23,601 nt of DNA from Spirochaetaceae bacterium (GCA_028818385.1 JAPPNY010000178.1:1-23601); one strand, 5' to 3'. Shown: positions 8,307-16,621, counted from the first letter of the stretch. The notes: a model not told the origin generated them from the letters alone. Numbers and translations: made by a program.

Positions 8307-9185
8307 CTACGGGTGCTCGCCGGCACCGGTGAGCCGTCGCTGGATCTCGGCATAGGCGTCTTCGCGCACCGTGCCGCGCTCGGCGGCCGCCAGGTTTTCG
8401 GCGAGGTGCTGCGGATTGCTCGTTCCGACGATGGTCGTGTGCATCCCGGGGTGGGTGATCGTGAGCCGCAGCAGGAACCCGGATCGTGACTCGCCCTCGG
8501 CCACGAACTCGTCGAGGTTGCAGGTCTCCCACAACTTCCAGCGGTTCGCCATCCGGGCGGAGTGCTCCCCCTTGGCGACGCCGCCGCGGATGATCACGCC
8601 CGCGCCGGCGGCCGCGACCTCGCGGATCACCAGCTCGTGCTCCCGCTGCAGCGCGGAATAGGGGATCTGGTAGGTGGCGAACGCTCGCCGCAGCAGGTAC
8701 GTGCGGATGTCCGGAAGCGTGGACGAGATCGACACGTGGCGAGCCTTGCCGGTGGCCTTCACCTCGTGCATGACCTCAAGCAGGCCGGCGCCGTCTACGT
8801 CCTCGACCCGCGCGCCATGGAGCTGCCAGATGTCGACGTGGTCGGTGCGCAGCCGCCGCAGCGACTGCTCGATATTGCGGAGGAGATGTTCGCGCGTCCA
8901 GACGTGGCGGGGTTCGCGGCCGGTGCCGCGGTCGTCCACGTTGCAGCCGCACTTGGTGGCCAGCACGTAGTCGCTGCGCCGATGGCAGAGGTATCTGCCG
9001 ATGCGGTCCTCGGACTCGCCGTAGTCGGGACTGGTGTCGATGAAGTTGATGCCGCCGTCCAGGACGGCGCCGAGCAGGCGATCCGCCTCGCGGTCGCTCA
9101 CTCGCCCTGGATCTCGCAGTTCCATGGCGCCGTAGCCGAGCACCGTGGCACGCAGCTTGGTCTTTCCGAGGATCCTGCGCTTCAT
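8307..9185 (-). CDS. Aldo/keto reductase family oxidoreductase
   Basis: A 292-residue cytoplasmic (alpha/beta)8-barrel reductase, expected to use NAD(P)H to reduce aldehydes or ketones. The start MKRRILGKTKLRATVLGYGAM is canonical. The catalytic tetrad is visible: D50 and Y55 in INFIDTSPDYG, K78 in YVLATKCG and H123 in IWQLHG. The cofactor-side segment VIIRGGVAKG and the C-terminal THPGMHTTIVGTSNPQHLAENL are also typical. The subclass resembles bacterial AKRs related to sugar and inositol metabolism or general detoxification; the substrate is not determinable. It has a short GGGG stretch just before the ATG at 9185. It is a single gene, divergent from the small membrane ORF at 9306. Confidence 0.93.
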   Translation of the reverse strand: MKRRILGKTKLRATVLGYGAMELRDPGRVSDREADRLLGAVLDGGINFIDTSPDYGESEDRIGRYLCHRRSDYVLATKCGCNVDDRGTGREPRHVWTREHLLRNIEQSLRRLRTDHVDIWQLHGARVEDVDGAGLLEVMHEVKATGKARHVSISSTLPDIRTYLLRRAFATYQIPYSALQREHELVIREVAAAGAGVIIRGGVAKGEHSARMANRWKLWETCNLDEFVAEGESRSGFLLRLTITHPGMHTTIVGTSNPQHLAENLAAAERGTVREDAYAEIQRRLTGAGEHP

Positions 9186-9305
9186 CCCCGGCAGCGTACT
9201 ACGTGGCGATATCCGCGTGCTGCGCCGCCAGCAGGGGCGGCTCTGATACCGATGGGCTTCACGTCGTCCATGTCCCCTACGATGATTGCGGCAGGGGGAA
9301 GTTCC

Positions 9306-9500
9306 ATGGGCAGCAATGGCAATCGGCGCGTAACGACAGGGATCGGCGGCGGCACGTATCTTCTGGTCGGGGTCGGCGTGGGCATCGCCTCGGCGGCATG
9401 GGAGTCCGTCGTCGTGGCCGTCATCTCCGGTGCGTTCTGGCCGGCCACGCTCGGCTACTGGGCGATCCGGGCTGTACGGCAGATCGCTCTGGGCAACTGA
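9306..9500 (+). CDS. Small predicted membrane protein, 64 aa
   Basis: A 64-residue ORF beginning MGSNGNRRVTTGIGGG, with a strong ribosome-binding site (AGGGGGAAG ending five bases before ATG). Two hydrophobic stretches are visible, about residues 17-30 (TYLLVGVGVGIASA) and 34-52 (ESVVVAVISGAFWPATLGY), followed by a basic tail IRAVRQIALGN. It could be a small two-helix inner-membrane protein. I do not recognise a family. An in-frame upstream ATG at 9252 exists but lacks a comparable ribosome-binding site. Chance translation is possible. Confidence 0.5.
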   Translation: MGSNGNRRVTTGIGGGTYLLVGVGVGIASAAWESVVVAVISGAFWPATLGYWAIRAVRQIALGN

Positions 9501-9575
9501 GGCACCAGGACGCGGGCCGACAGCCGCCGTCCGGCGACGCGCCCGCCCGTGTGAATGAGTGCGGGAGGGGCCGGC

Positions 9576-9597
9576 GCGAAGACGCAGTCGTCTTCGC
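9576..9597. repeat. Perfect inverted repeat, possible transcription terminator
   Basis: GCGAAGACG, loop CAGT, CGTCTTCGC makes a nine-base-pair hairpin 76 bp after the small membrane ORF and just before the truncated ABC ATPase. No T-tract follows. It may be a terminator or a scar associated with loss of the 5' end of the ATPase gene. Confidence 0.4.
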
Positions 9598-9645
9598 CCG
9601 GCTTGAAGACGACCGTCCTCGCGACCGTCTGCTGCTGCTTGCCGG

Positions 9646-10107
9646 TTTCGGCGGTTCCGGCGGCAGCACCTGGGGTTCGTATTCCAGTCGTTCAATCTGA
9701 TTCCCGTGCTGACCGCATACGAGAATGTCTCGCTGGCGCTGTCGCTGCTCACGCTTGACGCCGGCGAGGTGCGCACGCGGAGCCTGGAGATGCTGGCGGA
9801 AGTCGGCCTGCAGGACATGACCGGGCGCCGGCCGGGCGAACTCTCCGGCGGCCAGCAGCAACGCGTGGCGATCGCCCGGGCGCTGGTCAAGGAGCCGCAG
9901 ATCGTGCTGGCGGACGAGCCCACCGCCAACGTCGACTCCGAGATCGGCGAGGGGTTGCTGGAGTTGATGCGGCGGCTCAACCGTAAGCTCGGCTCGACCT
10001 TCATCTTCTCCACCCACGATGCCATGGTGATGGACTACGCGGGCCGGCTGGTGCGGCTGCAGGACGGCCGCATCGTCGCCGACGAACGCCGGACCGGGGC
10101 CGAGTGA
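9646..10107 (+). pseudogene. ABC transporter ATPase of MacB/LolD type, 5'-truncated (Walker A missing)
   Basis: The frame from about 9646 reads [32 protein letters not shown], i.e. from just before the Q-loop onward. Then come [15 protein letters not shown] (signature), [12 protein letters not shown] (Walker B), FIFSTHD (switch His) and a normal C terminus. The roughly 60-70 preceding residues with Walker A (GPSGSGKST) are absent, and the frame is closed by TGA at 9604. Without Walker A it cannot bind ATP normally. The family energises FtsX-type permeases that extract lipoproteins or export envelope substrates. It is followed 13 bp later by two such permeases, so it was the ATPase of that operon. 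A deletion or a misassembly of the 5' end explains the picture; an internal start (GTG 9706) would give only a fragment. Confidence 0.8.
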
Positions 10108-10120
10108 ACGGAGGCGGCGC

Positions 10121-11437
10121 ATGAGGTTGTGGGTCATCGCCCTGCGCAACGTGGCGCGCAACAAGCGCCGTTCGTTGCTGTCCGGCTCCGCCATCACCGT
10201 GGCGACGCTGTCCGTGGTGCTGGGGTTCTCGCTGCTCGGAGGCATGCTCGGCGACCTGGTGGCCACCGCCCTGACCTACGACAGCGGTCACGCGCGGGTA
10301 CGCCATGCCGAGTACGGCCGCTACGAGGCCCTCAGCCCCGTGCACCTCGCGGTGACCGGCGCCGGCGCCCTGGCAACGCGGCTGCAGGAGCTGCCCGAAG
10401 TGACGGGCGCGCTGCCGCGGGTGCGCTTCGCCGGCGCCATCTACCGCGAGGATCGCAATCACGGCGCCTTCGGCCTGGGCCTCGACTTCGCCCGCGAGAT
10501 CGAGGTGGCGCGCGCTCGGTTGCCGCAGATGGGCAAGGCCGCTGGCAGCGCCGCCGGCAGCCCAACTCTGGAAGAGTTCGCCCGCGCCTGGCAGCTCGAC
10601 GTGCACGGCGGCAGCCTGCCGCGCGCCGGCGAGCGCGAGGTGTTGATCAGCGCGGCGCAGGCCGAAGAGCTGGGCCTGGCGGTCGGCGACAAGCTGACGA
10701 TCCTCACCCGCACCGCGGTGCTGAGCACCCAGGCGTGGACCTTCACGGTGAGCGGCGTGATCGGGACCCCGACCGGCGGTCTGCGCGGCATGCTGATGGC
10801 GCCGCTGGACACGGTGCAGCGCTTCCTGAAGTTGACTGCGGCCGACGGCGTGACCGAGATCCTGCTGTACACCGGCAGCGAAGAGGAGGTGCCGGCGCTC
10901 ACCGCCGCGCTGGCGGAGGCGCTGCCGGACGGCGATCCCGGTCTGGCCGTGCAGGCGTGGACGGACACCAACGAGCTGTTCTCGACGCTGCAGCTCACCA
11001 CCTGGGTCTTCAACATCCTCGCCCTGTTCTTCTTCCTGCTGGCCACGACGGCGATCGTCAACACTACGATGATGGTGGTGTTCGAGCGCACGAAGGAGAT
11101 CGGCACGATTGCGGCGCTCGGTATGACGGGAGGCCAGATATCGCGCCTGTTCTTCCTGGAGTCGCTGTTCATCGGCATCGGCGCGGCGCTGGCCGGCGTG
11201 GCGCTGGGCAGCGCCATCGTGCTGCCGCTGTCGCAGGCAGGGATCGACTACAGCGCCGCCATGGAGGGAGTGGAGCTCGACATGTCCGACGTGTTGTACC
11301 CGCGGCTCGACGCGCGCTCCACCGTGCTGGTGTTCTGCTACGCCATCGCGGTGACCGCCGCCGCCTCCTACTGGCCGGCTCGCAAGGCGTCCCGGCTGCA
11401 CCCGGTGGAGGCGTTGCGCGGGGCCCTGAGTCGATGA
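10121..11437 (+). CDS. FtsX/MacB-type ABC transporter permease (LolC/E-like), first copy
   Basis: A 438-residue inner-membrane permease. The N-terminal cytoplasmic stretch MRLWVIALRNVARNKRRS precedes TM1 (about 22-43, AITVATLSVVLGFSLLGG). A large periplasmic MacB-like domain follows (about 50-285, ending with VSGVIGTPTGGLRG and the next strands). Three C-terminal TMs come next: WVFNILALFFFLLATTAIV, the segment starting LFIGIGAALAGVALGS, and STVLVFCYAIAVTAAASYW. The coupling motif ERTKEIGTIAALGMTGGQI sits between TM2 and TM3, and the end PARKASRLHPVEALRG is typical. A GGAGG ribosome-binding site precedes the ATG. It partners with the next permease (ATGA overlap) as a heterodimer. With a LolA-like gene downstream, lipoprotein handling is a reasonable guess, but other envelope substrates are possible. 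Confidence 0.92.
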   Translation: MRLWVIALRNVARNKRRSLLSGSAITVATLSVVLGFSLLGGMLGDLVATALTYDSGHARVRHAEYGRYEALSPVHLAVTGAGALATRLQELPEVTGALPRVRFAGAIYREDRNHGAFGLGLDFAREIEVARARLPQMGKAAGSAAGSPTLEEFARAWQLDVHGGSLPRAGEREVLISAAQAEELGLAVGDKLTILTRTAVLSTQAWTFTVSGVIGTPTGGLRGMLMAPLDTVQRFLKLTAADGVTEILLYTGSEEEVPALTAALAEALPDGDPGLAVQAWTDTNELFSTLQLTTWVFNILALFFFLLATTAIVNTTMMVVFERTKEIGTIAALGMTGGQISRLFFLESLFIGIGAALAGVALGSAIVLPLSQAGIDYSAAMEGVELDMSDVLYPRLDARSTVLVFCYAIAVTAAASYWPARKASRLHPVEALRGALSR

Positions 11438-12705
11438 TCGCGACACTGGTGCGGCTGGCCCTGCGCAACCTCGGCCGTCACCGCCGCCGAACGGCCATCA
11501 CCGCCGCGGCGCTGGCTGCCGGGATCGCGCTGTTCATCTTCATGGATTCGATGATGCGCGGGATGGACTCCGAGTCGCAGCGCAACCTGGTGTGGTACGA
11601 GACCGGCTCCGGCCGGATCGTTTCAAGCGCGCAGCACGCGGACCTGGAGCGCCCGGAACTGAAGCACGAGATGGTCGAGTATCGCCCGCTGCTCGCCGCG
11701 CTCATCGAGCGGGGTGTGGCCGCGGCCCCCCGAATCCGCTTCACCGGCGAGCTCTTCTTCGGCGAGGGCTCGCTGCCGGTGCGCCTGATCGGCATCGACC
11801 CGGCGCTCGATCCCGAGGTGTTCCGGCTGCCCGCAAGCGTGCTGCCCGGCGGCGCCTACCTGGAGCGCGGCGTGCCGGGGCTGCTGCTGGGCGCCTGGAC
11901 GGCCGCCGACCTGGAGATCGCGGTCGGCGACTTCGTCGAGGTGCGGACCCGCACCCGCCACGGCGCGGTGCAGATCCTGGAGCTGGAGCTGGTGGGTATC
12001 GTGAGCAGCCCGAACCCCACCATCAACCGGGGAGTGGGCTTCCTGCCCCTCGACGTCGCCCAGCTCGACCTCGACCTGGAGGGGGTCACGGAGATCTCAC
12101 TCGGCGCGCTGCGCACCCGGCTCGGACGGACGCTCCAGGTGCCGGCGGGAGCGCCCCTGGAACGCGAGATCCGGCGCCTGAACGAAGACCTGGCGACTGC
12201 CTTTCCGGGCGTGGTGGCGGTGGGCTGGACGGAGTTGGCGCGGGACTACCTGGCGTTGCTGGAGTCGGACACCGCCGGCAACAGCATCATCCTGTCCCTG
12301 GTCTTTCTGATCGCCGCGGTGGGCGTGTCCAACACCATGCTGATCGCCGTGTACGAACGGATCCGAGAGTTCGGCACGCTGCGCGCGCTGGGCATGGACG
12401 ACGGCGCGATTCGCGCCGCGATGGTGCTGGAGGCGGGAGCGATTGGTCTGCTGGGGTCGCTTTCGGGGGTGGCGGTGGGCGCCGCGGCCACCTGGTGGCT
12501 GGTGAACTGGGGCATCGACTTGAGCGGACTGTACGGCGACGTGAACATCGGCTACCGGGTGACCGGCGTCTTCCGCGGTGCCTGGAACCCGGGGACGATG
12601 GTGGCGGCCGTGATCTTCGGAATCGCGGCCAGCATGGCGATCGCGCTGCTGCCCGCGCGCCGCGCGCTCAGACTCGACGTCGTGGAGTGTCTGCGCCATG
12701 AGTAG
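11434..12705 (+). CDS. FtsX/MacB-type ABC transporter permease (LolC/E-like), second copy
   Basis: A 423-residue paralogue of the preceding permease; its ATG overlaps that gene's TGA stop (ATGA). It has the basic N terminus MIATLVRLALRNLGRHRRRT, TM1 about 20-38 (ITAAALAAGIALFIFMDSM), a periplasmic domain (about 45-280) and three C-terminal TMs beginning SIILSLVFLIAAVGVSN, AGAIGLLGSLSGVAVGA and MVAAVIFGIAASMAIALL. The motif YERIREFGTLRALGMDDG is the usual coupling region, and the end PARRALRLDVVECLRHE is typical. The two permeases are probably the two halves of one exporter. Their ATPase (9646-10107) is broken in this sequence, so function depends on whether that break is real. Confidence 0.92.
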   Translation: MIATLVRLALRNLGRHRRRTAITAAALAAGIALFIFMDSMMRGMDSESQRNLVWYETGSGRIVSSAQHADLERPELKHEMVEYRPLLAALIERGVAAAPRIRFTGELFFGEGSLPVRLIGIDPALDPEVFRLPASVLPGGAYLERGVPGLLLGAWTAADLEIAVGDFVEVRTRTRHGAVQILELELVGIVSSPNPTINRGVGFLPLDVAQLDLDLEGVTEISLGALRTRLGRTLQVPAGAPLEREIRRLNEDLATAFPGVVAVGWTELARDYLALLESDTAGNSIILSLVFLIAAVGVSNTMLIAVYERIREFGTLRALGMDDGAIRAAMVLEAGAIGLLGSLSGVAVGAAATWWLVNWGIDLSGLYGDVNIGYRVTGVFRGAWNPGTMVAAVIFGIAASMAIALLPARRALRLDVVECLRHE

Positions 12706-12750
12706 CGGGCGCGCCGGCACCGGCAGGCTCGATGACACAAGGAGAGGTCC

Positions 12751-13506
12751 ATGATGAAGACCCGGCGATACGCCTGCGGCGGCATGCTGCTGTCGCTGTT
12801 GCTGCTGACCGGCGCCGTTCCGCTGGGCGCCCTGACCGGCGCCGAGGTGATCCGGAAGATGGAGCGCAACGAGCGCCATGCCTCCGTGCACTCCACCGGC
12901 TCGCTCGAGATCAGCGACCGGTTCGGCACCCGTACCAAGACCTTCATCTCCACGGCCGTGGGCGACGACCGTGCATTGCTGGAGTTCACCAACCCGGAGG
13001 AGGCGGGACAGAAGATCCTGCGCCTCGACGACGAGATCTATCTCTATTTCCCGGAGGCGGAGGAGGTCATCCACCTGCAGGCGGCGGCGCTGCGCGACAA
13101 CGTCCTGGGCTCCGACTTCTCGTATGAGGACATGACCGGGGAGGGCAGCCTGCTCGACGATTACGAGGTGGAGCTCGAGGGCACCGAGCTGATCGACGGC
13201 CACGACTGCCATCGTCTGCGGCTCACCGCGACCAGGCGGGATGTGGTGTATCCGATTCAGGTCGCATGGATCGACGCCGAGCTGTTCGTCACCCGCCGCA
13301 TCGAGCAGTTCTCCCTGCGCGGCCGGCCGCTGAAGCAGATGGCCATCTCCGACTACCGCGAGGTGGGGGACAAGCTGATCCCGGTTCGGATGGAGATGTC
13401 CGACCTGATGAAGAAGGACTCGCGCACGGTGTTCCTGATCGACACGATCGAGGTGGACATCGAGGTGGACGAGAACCTGTTCTCCCTGGAGGAGCTGACC
13501 TTTTGA
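12751..13506 (+). CDS. Outer membrane lipoprotein-sorting protein, LolA-like
   Basis: A 251-residue exported protein. Signal peptide: residues 1 to about 27 (MMKTRRYACGGMLLSLLLLTGAVPLGALT). The mature part begins GAEVIRKMERNERHASVHSTGSLEI, with LLEFTNPEEAGQKILRLDDEIYLYFPE, YEDMTGEGSLLDDYEVELEGTE and the C-terminal DLMKKDSRTVFLIDTIEVDIEVDENLFSLEELTF. This matches the LolA-like family often encoded beside FtsX-type ABC exporters, thought to carry lipoproteins or lipids across the periplasm in a half-open beta-barrel. A strong AGGAGAGG lies nine or twelve bases before two consecutive ATGs (12751, 12754). It sits 45 bp after the second permease in the same operon. Exact cargo is unknown. Confidence 0.88.
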   Translation: MMKTRRYACGGMLLSLLLLTGAVPLGALTGAEVIRKMERNERHASVHSTGSLEISDRFGTRTKTFISTAVGDDRALLEFTNPEEAGQKILRLDDEIYLYFPEAEEVIHLQAAALRDNVLGSDFSYEDMTGEGSLLDDYEVELEGTELIDGHDCHRLRLTATRRDVVYPIQVAWIDAELFVTRRIEQFSLRGRPLKQMAISDYREVGDKLIPVRMEMSDLMKKDSRTVFLIDTIEVDIEVDENLFSLEELTF

Positions 13507-14571
13507 GCCGGCGGCGCGGCGCGAAGACGGTGATGACGGCGCTCCTGCTGGGTCTGCTGGCGGCGGCTGCGGCGGCCGCTGACGTGCGCACGGGCGTGAC
13601 CGTGGAGGCACTGCTCGCCGGGCTGTCCGATCCGGACGGCGGGATGCTGCTGGGCGCCGGCGGCAGTGCCCGGCTCGATCTGGCGGCGACCGGCAACCGC
13701 AACGTCCGCGGCCAGCTCAGCCTGCGCGCCGAGGTGCGGCAGGAAGCCGGCGATGACGATGCGGCGATGTCCGGCGTCGAGGTGGAGCGCGCCTTTCTGC
13801 GGGCCCGGCTGCCGGGGTTCCGCCTCACGGCGGGAAAGACGCGGCTGGCCTGGGGCCAGGGCCGGTTCTTCAACGCCGGCGACATCCTCTTCGGACAGTC
13901 GCCGGCGTTCGCGGCCGGTGCCGGCGAGTTCCTGACCGCCGCCGAATGGCTGGTGGCGGCGTACGTGCCGTTGGGCCGCTTGTCCTTTCTGGAGCTGGTC
14001 GCGCTGCCCCCGCTTCATCCGCTCGGCATCGAGCGCGGCGGAGCCGGAGGAGCGCGAGCACCGCGCCTACCTCAGCCTGAAGGGAGCGCTCGCCGGCGTC
14101 GACTGGCATCTGAGCGGCGGCACGGCGCTGCCCGCCGCAGCGGGCGTCGACCTGCGCCGCGCCGCCGGGCAAGGCTTGTTCCTGACCGGCGGCGGGCTCG
14201 CGTTCCTGGACCTCGGCCCGGAGGCCGGCGTCGTCACCGTGCTGCTGGAAGCCGGCGTGCGTCCCTGGCGGGCGTGGGACGACGCGACGCCCGCGCCGGA
14301 GGCGGCGCTCGACCACTACGGCGTGTACCTGTTTCCCGAGCTGAGCTACCGCCCGGCCGAAACGTGGAACCTGTCACTGAGCGGCGTTCTGTCGCCGGTC
14401 GACGGCTCCGGGGTCGCTGCCGCCGGCGCCTCCTGGAACATCCACCAGGGACTGACGCTCGGCCTTTATACGGCCGTGATGCTCGGCGAACGCGAGGACA
14501 CCTTCGCCTGGGAGCAGCCGGGCGGAATCTCCGCCACCCTGCTCGCCCGCTACGTATTCGGATCCTCGTAG
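13503..14571 (+). pseudogene. Predicted exported/outer-membrane barrel-like protein, frameshifted once
   Basis: Coding starts in one frame (MTALLLGLLAAAAAAADVRTGVT signal region, then VRGQLSLRAEVRQEAGDD, LRARLPGFRLTAGKTRLAWGQGRFFNAGDILFGQ). Near 14025-14045 it must shift by one base to continue as EPEEREHRAYLSLKGALAGVDW, LFLTGGGLAFLDL, YGVYLFPELSYRPAETWNLSL and end LLARYVFGSS. Alternating strands, the Trp-Gly-Gln-Gly region and a terminal aromatic-containing strand suggest an outer-membrane barrel; I do not recognise the family. The best start is TTG 13503, overlapping the previous TGA stop. It has GGAGGAG at a good distance and gives a basic SRRRGAK n-region; ATG 13533 is the alternative. 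Intact, it would have about 355 residues. One shift may be a sequencing error. As last member of the exporter/LolA operon it may be the outer-membrane end or a cargo. Confidence 0.65.
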
Positions 14572-14600
14572 CATGAGGCCGATGCGGTACGGTTTCGGTC

Positions 14601-15209
14601 GTGTCCGGGCTGCGTGAGCGCAAGAAGGCGCGCACCCGCGCGCAGATCCTGGCGGCGGCCCGCCGGGTGATCGAGGAGCAGGGCTTCGCGGCGACGACCA
14701 TCGAAGGCATCGCCGCCGCCGCGGAGGTGGCGGCCGGATCGGTCTACAATTACTTCGGTTCCAAGAATGCGCTGCTCGCCGCGCTGTGGTGGGACGTGGC
14801 GCACCAGACGCTCGCGGCAGCGGACGAGCGGGTGGGGCGCGCGCCGGCCGGTGCCGCGCAGTGCGTGGAGTTGCTCGCGTCGTTCGTCGAGGCGGCCGTG
14901 CTGTTCGAGCCGCCGGTGCTGCGCGAGATCCTCATCAGTGCCTTCGCGGCGCCGCCCGCCGAGCTGGCGGGATTCAAGCGCATCGACGAGGCGTTCATGG
15001 CGCGCCTGGCGGCCCTGCTCGACGAGTTGCGCGACGCCGGCGACATCCGCGCCGACGTTGACCCCGACACGGCCGCCACGCTGCTCTATGGGGCGGTCAT
15101 GAGCCGGCTGCTGATCGACCTCGAGCGCCCGGGTGATCGCGACGCGGCACTCGCACGGGCAGCGCTGGCCGAACAGGTGGACCTGGTGTTCCGGGGTCTG
15201 TCCCCGTGA
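14601..15209 (+). CDS. TetR/AcrR-family transcriptional regulator
   Basis: A 202-residue repressor. The N-terminal helix-turn-helix is textbook: RTRAQILAAARRVIEEQGFAATTIEGIAAAAEVAAGSVYNYFGSKNALLAALW (about residues 10-63). The remaining helical domain (65-202) would bind an effector or dimerise and is not assignable. The start is GTG at 14601, 30 bp after the barrel-like gene; no ATG fits the frame, and no good ribosome-binding site is visible. It follows the exporter/LolA/barrel genes on the same strand and could control that operon. No clear operator was found. Confidence 0.92.
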   Translation: MSGLRERKKARTRAQILAAARRVIEEQGFAATTIEGIAAAAEVAAGSVYNYFGSKNALLAALWWDVAHQTLAAADERVGRAPAGAAQCVELLASFVEAAVLFEPPVLREILISAFAAPPAELAGFKRIDEAFMARLAALLDELRDAGDIRADVDPDTAATLLYGAVMSRLLIDLERPGDRDAALARAALAEQVDLVFRGLSP

Positions 15210-15526
15210 TCGGACAGCGATCAGGTGTTGGCAGTCACCGCAGCTCGTTGTGAAGCGACCTGATGATCGCATCGACCGGGCGGCGGGCAACGGGCCCGCC
15301 GGTCGTCCCGACCAGGTAGCCCGCGGTGCCCCCGAACCGCACCAGCACACGACGGTGCCGCCGCGCATGCCAGAACCGCGCAGCACGACCCTTCCAAAGA
15401 CTGCGCCACGTTCGCATCGTTTCGACGTTGGTCGCTGCCGGATACCGGCGTCAATCTCCGGCCCACATCCTCGCGGTGGCCGTTACCGACCTGCTGCCGA
15501 TACAGTGATCTTCCGAGCGTAAGGAC
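15210..15526. other. 317-bp intergenic region with hairpins
   Basis: No convincing gene. An imperfect inverted repeat GCGATCAGGT (15217-15226) / ACCTGATGATCGC (15258-15270) is followed by a strong GC hairpin with outer stem CGACCGG (15273-15279) / CCGGTCG (15299-15305). The latter may terminate the TetR transcript, though without a T-tract. The last 100 bp must contain the promoter for the MntA/HepT pair; TACAGT at 15501-15506 is a possible -10 without a good -35. A short minus-strand frame (15235-15417) exists but lacks support. Confidence 0.4.
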
Positions 15527-15967
15527 ATGGCTGTGCGCGAGCGATGGAAGGGAACGAATCCGGTCGGCCTGTCGACCAGCGAGTGTGTCGATCTGCTGTT
15601 GCCGGCGACAGCAGCCGACGCGCGCATTCAGGCCGTGTACCTGTTCGGCTCGCGTGCTGCCGGCGAGGGGCACGCCGACTCGGACGTGGACCTCGCCATT
15701 TACACGACGGATGAATACGAGTGGGATGACCTGTTCGCGCTACGCGGTACGCTTACCGGCCTGCTCCATAGCGAGCGTTTGGATCTGGTCTGGCTGAACC
15801 AGGCGAAGGCGGAGGTGGCGTTCTCGGTGATCCGGGACGGCAGGCTCCTGCGGTATGCCGACGCCGATCGCCTCAACGAGTTCGAGCGAAGGGCCATCTG
15901 GCGGTATCGGGATCGCGTGCTGTACCTGCAAGGGCGCAGGAACCGGCGTCATGGTGTATCGGCCTAG
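15527..15967 (+). CDS. mntA: MntA-type nucleotidyltransferase antitoxin
   Basis: A 146-residue minimal nucleotidyltransferase. The GSX10DXD motif is intact: GSRAAGEGHADSDVDLAIY, with G41-S42 and D53/D55. A later acidic strand (RLDLVWLN) may supply the third carboxylate. In characterised MntA/HepT modules this protein uses ATP to AMPylate a tyrosine of HepT and so inactivates the toxin. It overlaps the downstream HepT gene by 17 bp, the usual arrangement. ATG 15527 has its AAGGA only one base away. GTG 15533, in frame, would place the same AAGGA seven bases upstream and may be the real start (shortening the protein by two residues). Confidence 0.9.
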   Translation: MAVRERWKGTNPVGLSTSECVDLLLPATAADARIQAVYLFGSRAAGEGHADSDVDLAIYTTDEYEWDDLFALRGTLTGLLHSERLDLVWLNQAKAEVAFSVIRDGRLLRYADADRLNEFERRAIWRYRDRVLYLQGRRNRRHGVSA

Positions 15968-16385
15968 GAGCCTCCTGGAAAGGCTCGAGCTGCTCCGGCA
16001 GTACGGTGCGGATCTCTCTCAGTGGGGTAGCCTCTCGCTGGACGACTACCTGGCAAGCCGGACGACCCGGTATGCCGTCGAGCGCCTGCTCTTCCTCATC
16101 GCCGGGAGCGTCCTCGACATCCTGGACCACGTGCTGAGCGCGCGGCACGAAGTGGTCAGCGACACCTACGAGGAGATCCTGACGAACGCGCGCCGGCACG
16201 ACCTGCTCTCTGCGGATCTCTACGGTGCGCTGCGCGGGCTGGGCGGGTTCCGTAATGTCCTGGCCCACGAGTACGTGGGCTTGGCCGATGCCACGGTGCA
16301 CGAGCACCTCGTCAAGATGAATCGCGTATTCAGCGCACTCATGCGAGAGCTCGAACTGCTCGTGGAATCCAGCGACGCGCCGTAA
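15951..16385 (+). CDS. hepT: HepT-type HEPN toxin ribonuclease
   Basis: A 144-residue all-helical HEPN-domain protein. It carries the RX4HXY active site RNVLAHEY (R101, H106, Y108) after GLGGF, typical of HepT toxins, which cleave RNA as dimers and are silenced by AMPylation of the tyrosine by MntA. Other family features are the early helix LLERLELLRQYG, YAVERLLFLIAGSVLDILDHVLS and the C-terminal helix HEHLVKMNRVFSALMRELELL. ATG 15951 is chosen for its AGGAA ribosome-binding site and the overlap with mntA. Active-site residues look intact, so the module is probably functional. It sits at the left border of the less GC-rich region. Confidence 0.92.
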   Translation: MVYRPRSLLERLELLRQYGADLSQWGSLSLDDYLASRTTRYAVERLLFLIAGSVLDILDHVLSARHEVVSDTYEEILTNARRHDLLSADLYGALRGLGGFRNVLAHEYVGLADATVHEHLVKMNRVFSALMRELELLVESSDAP

Positions 16386-16592
16386 GGCGGACGCGAGGGG
16401 AGACGCGGGTCCCAGCCCAGGGTTCGTTGCGTCAGGCCAAGTCCAAGTGAAGCCAGACGCGGACTTCGGCAGTTGATCTTAATTGTCTTTTCCATAACGC
16501 TTTAACAAGATTCTCCCTCTGCAGCTTCGGCATGGGCAACCGGATCAAGGGGTGCCGGCGCTCGCAACTCACTCCTCTCCTCATCCAACAAC
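16386..16592. other. Intergenic region between hepT and the metal-importer promoter
   Basis: This 207-bp stretch has an AT-rich centre (about 16474-16515, e.g. TTGATCTTAATTGTC). It shows no tRNA, recognisable small ORF or strong hairpin. It marks the change from the high-GC left part to the less GC-rich metal region. Nothing else recognised. Confidence 0.4.
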
Positions 16593-16621
16593 TTGACAAT
16601 CGTACTGAGACTACGTATCAA
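16593..16621 (+). promoter_or_regulatory. Sigma-70-type promoter of the FecB/C/E-like importer operon
   Basis: A perfect -35 TTGACA (16593-16598), a 17-bp spacer and a -10 TATCAA (16616-16621). Transcription would start near 16628. The -10 is overlapped by the inverted repeat at 16606-16620, the position expected for a repressor site. Confidence 0.65.

Noticed and set aside
9601..9670. Walker A-like stretch GFGGSGGST in another frame just before the truncated ATPase.
   Set aside because: It lacks the essential lysine and lies only a few codons from the Q-loop instead of about 50 residues; a chance product of GC-rich sequence is more likely, though an internal deletion cannot be excluded.
15235..15417. 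60-codon minus-strand frame in the gap after the TetR gene.
   Set aside because: No ribosome-binding site that I trust, Arg-rich translation and overlap with inverted repeats; no family recognised.
16220..16495. Minus-strand ORF beginning MEKTIKINCRS, partly antisense to hepT.
   Set aside because: Most of it is antisense to the HepT coding region, with low-complexity Ser-rich translation.
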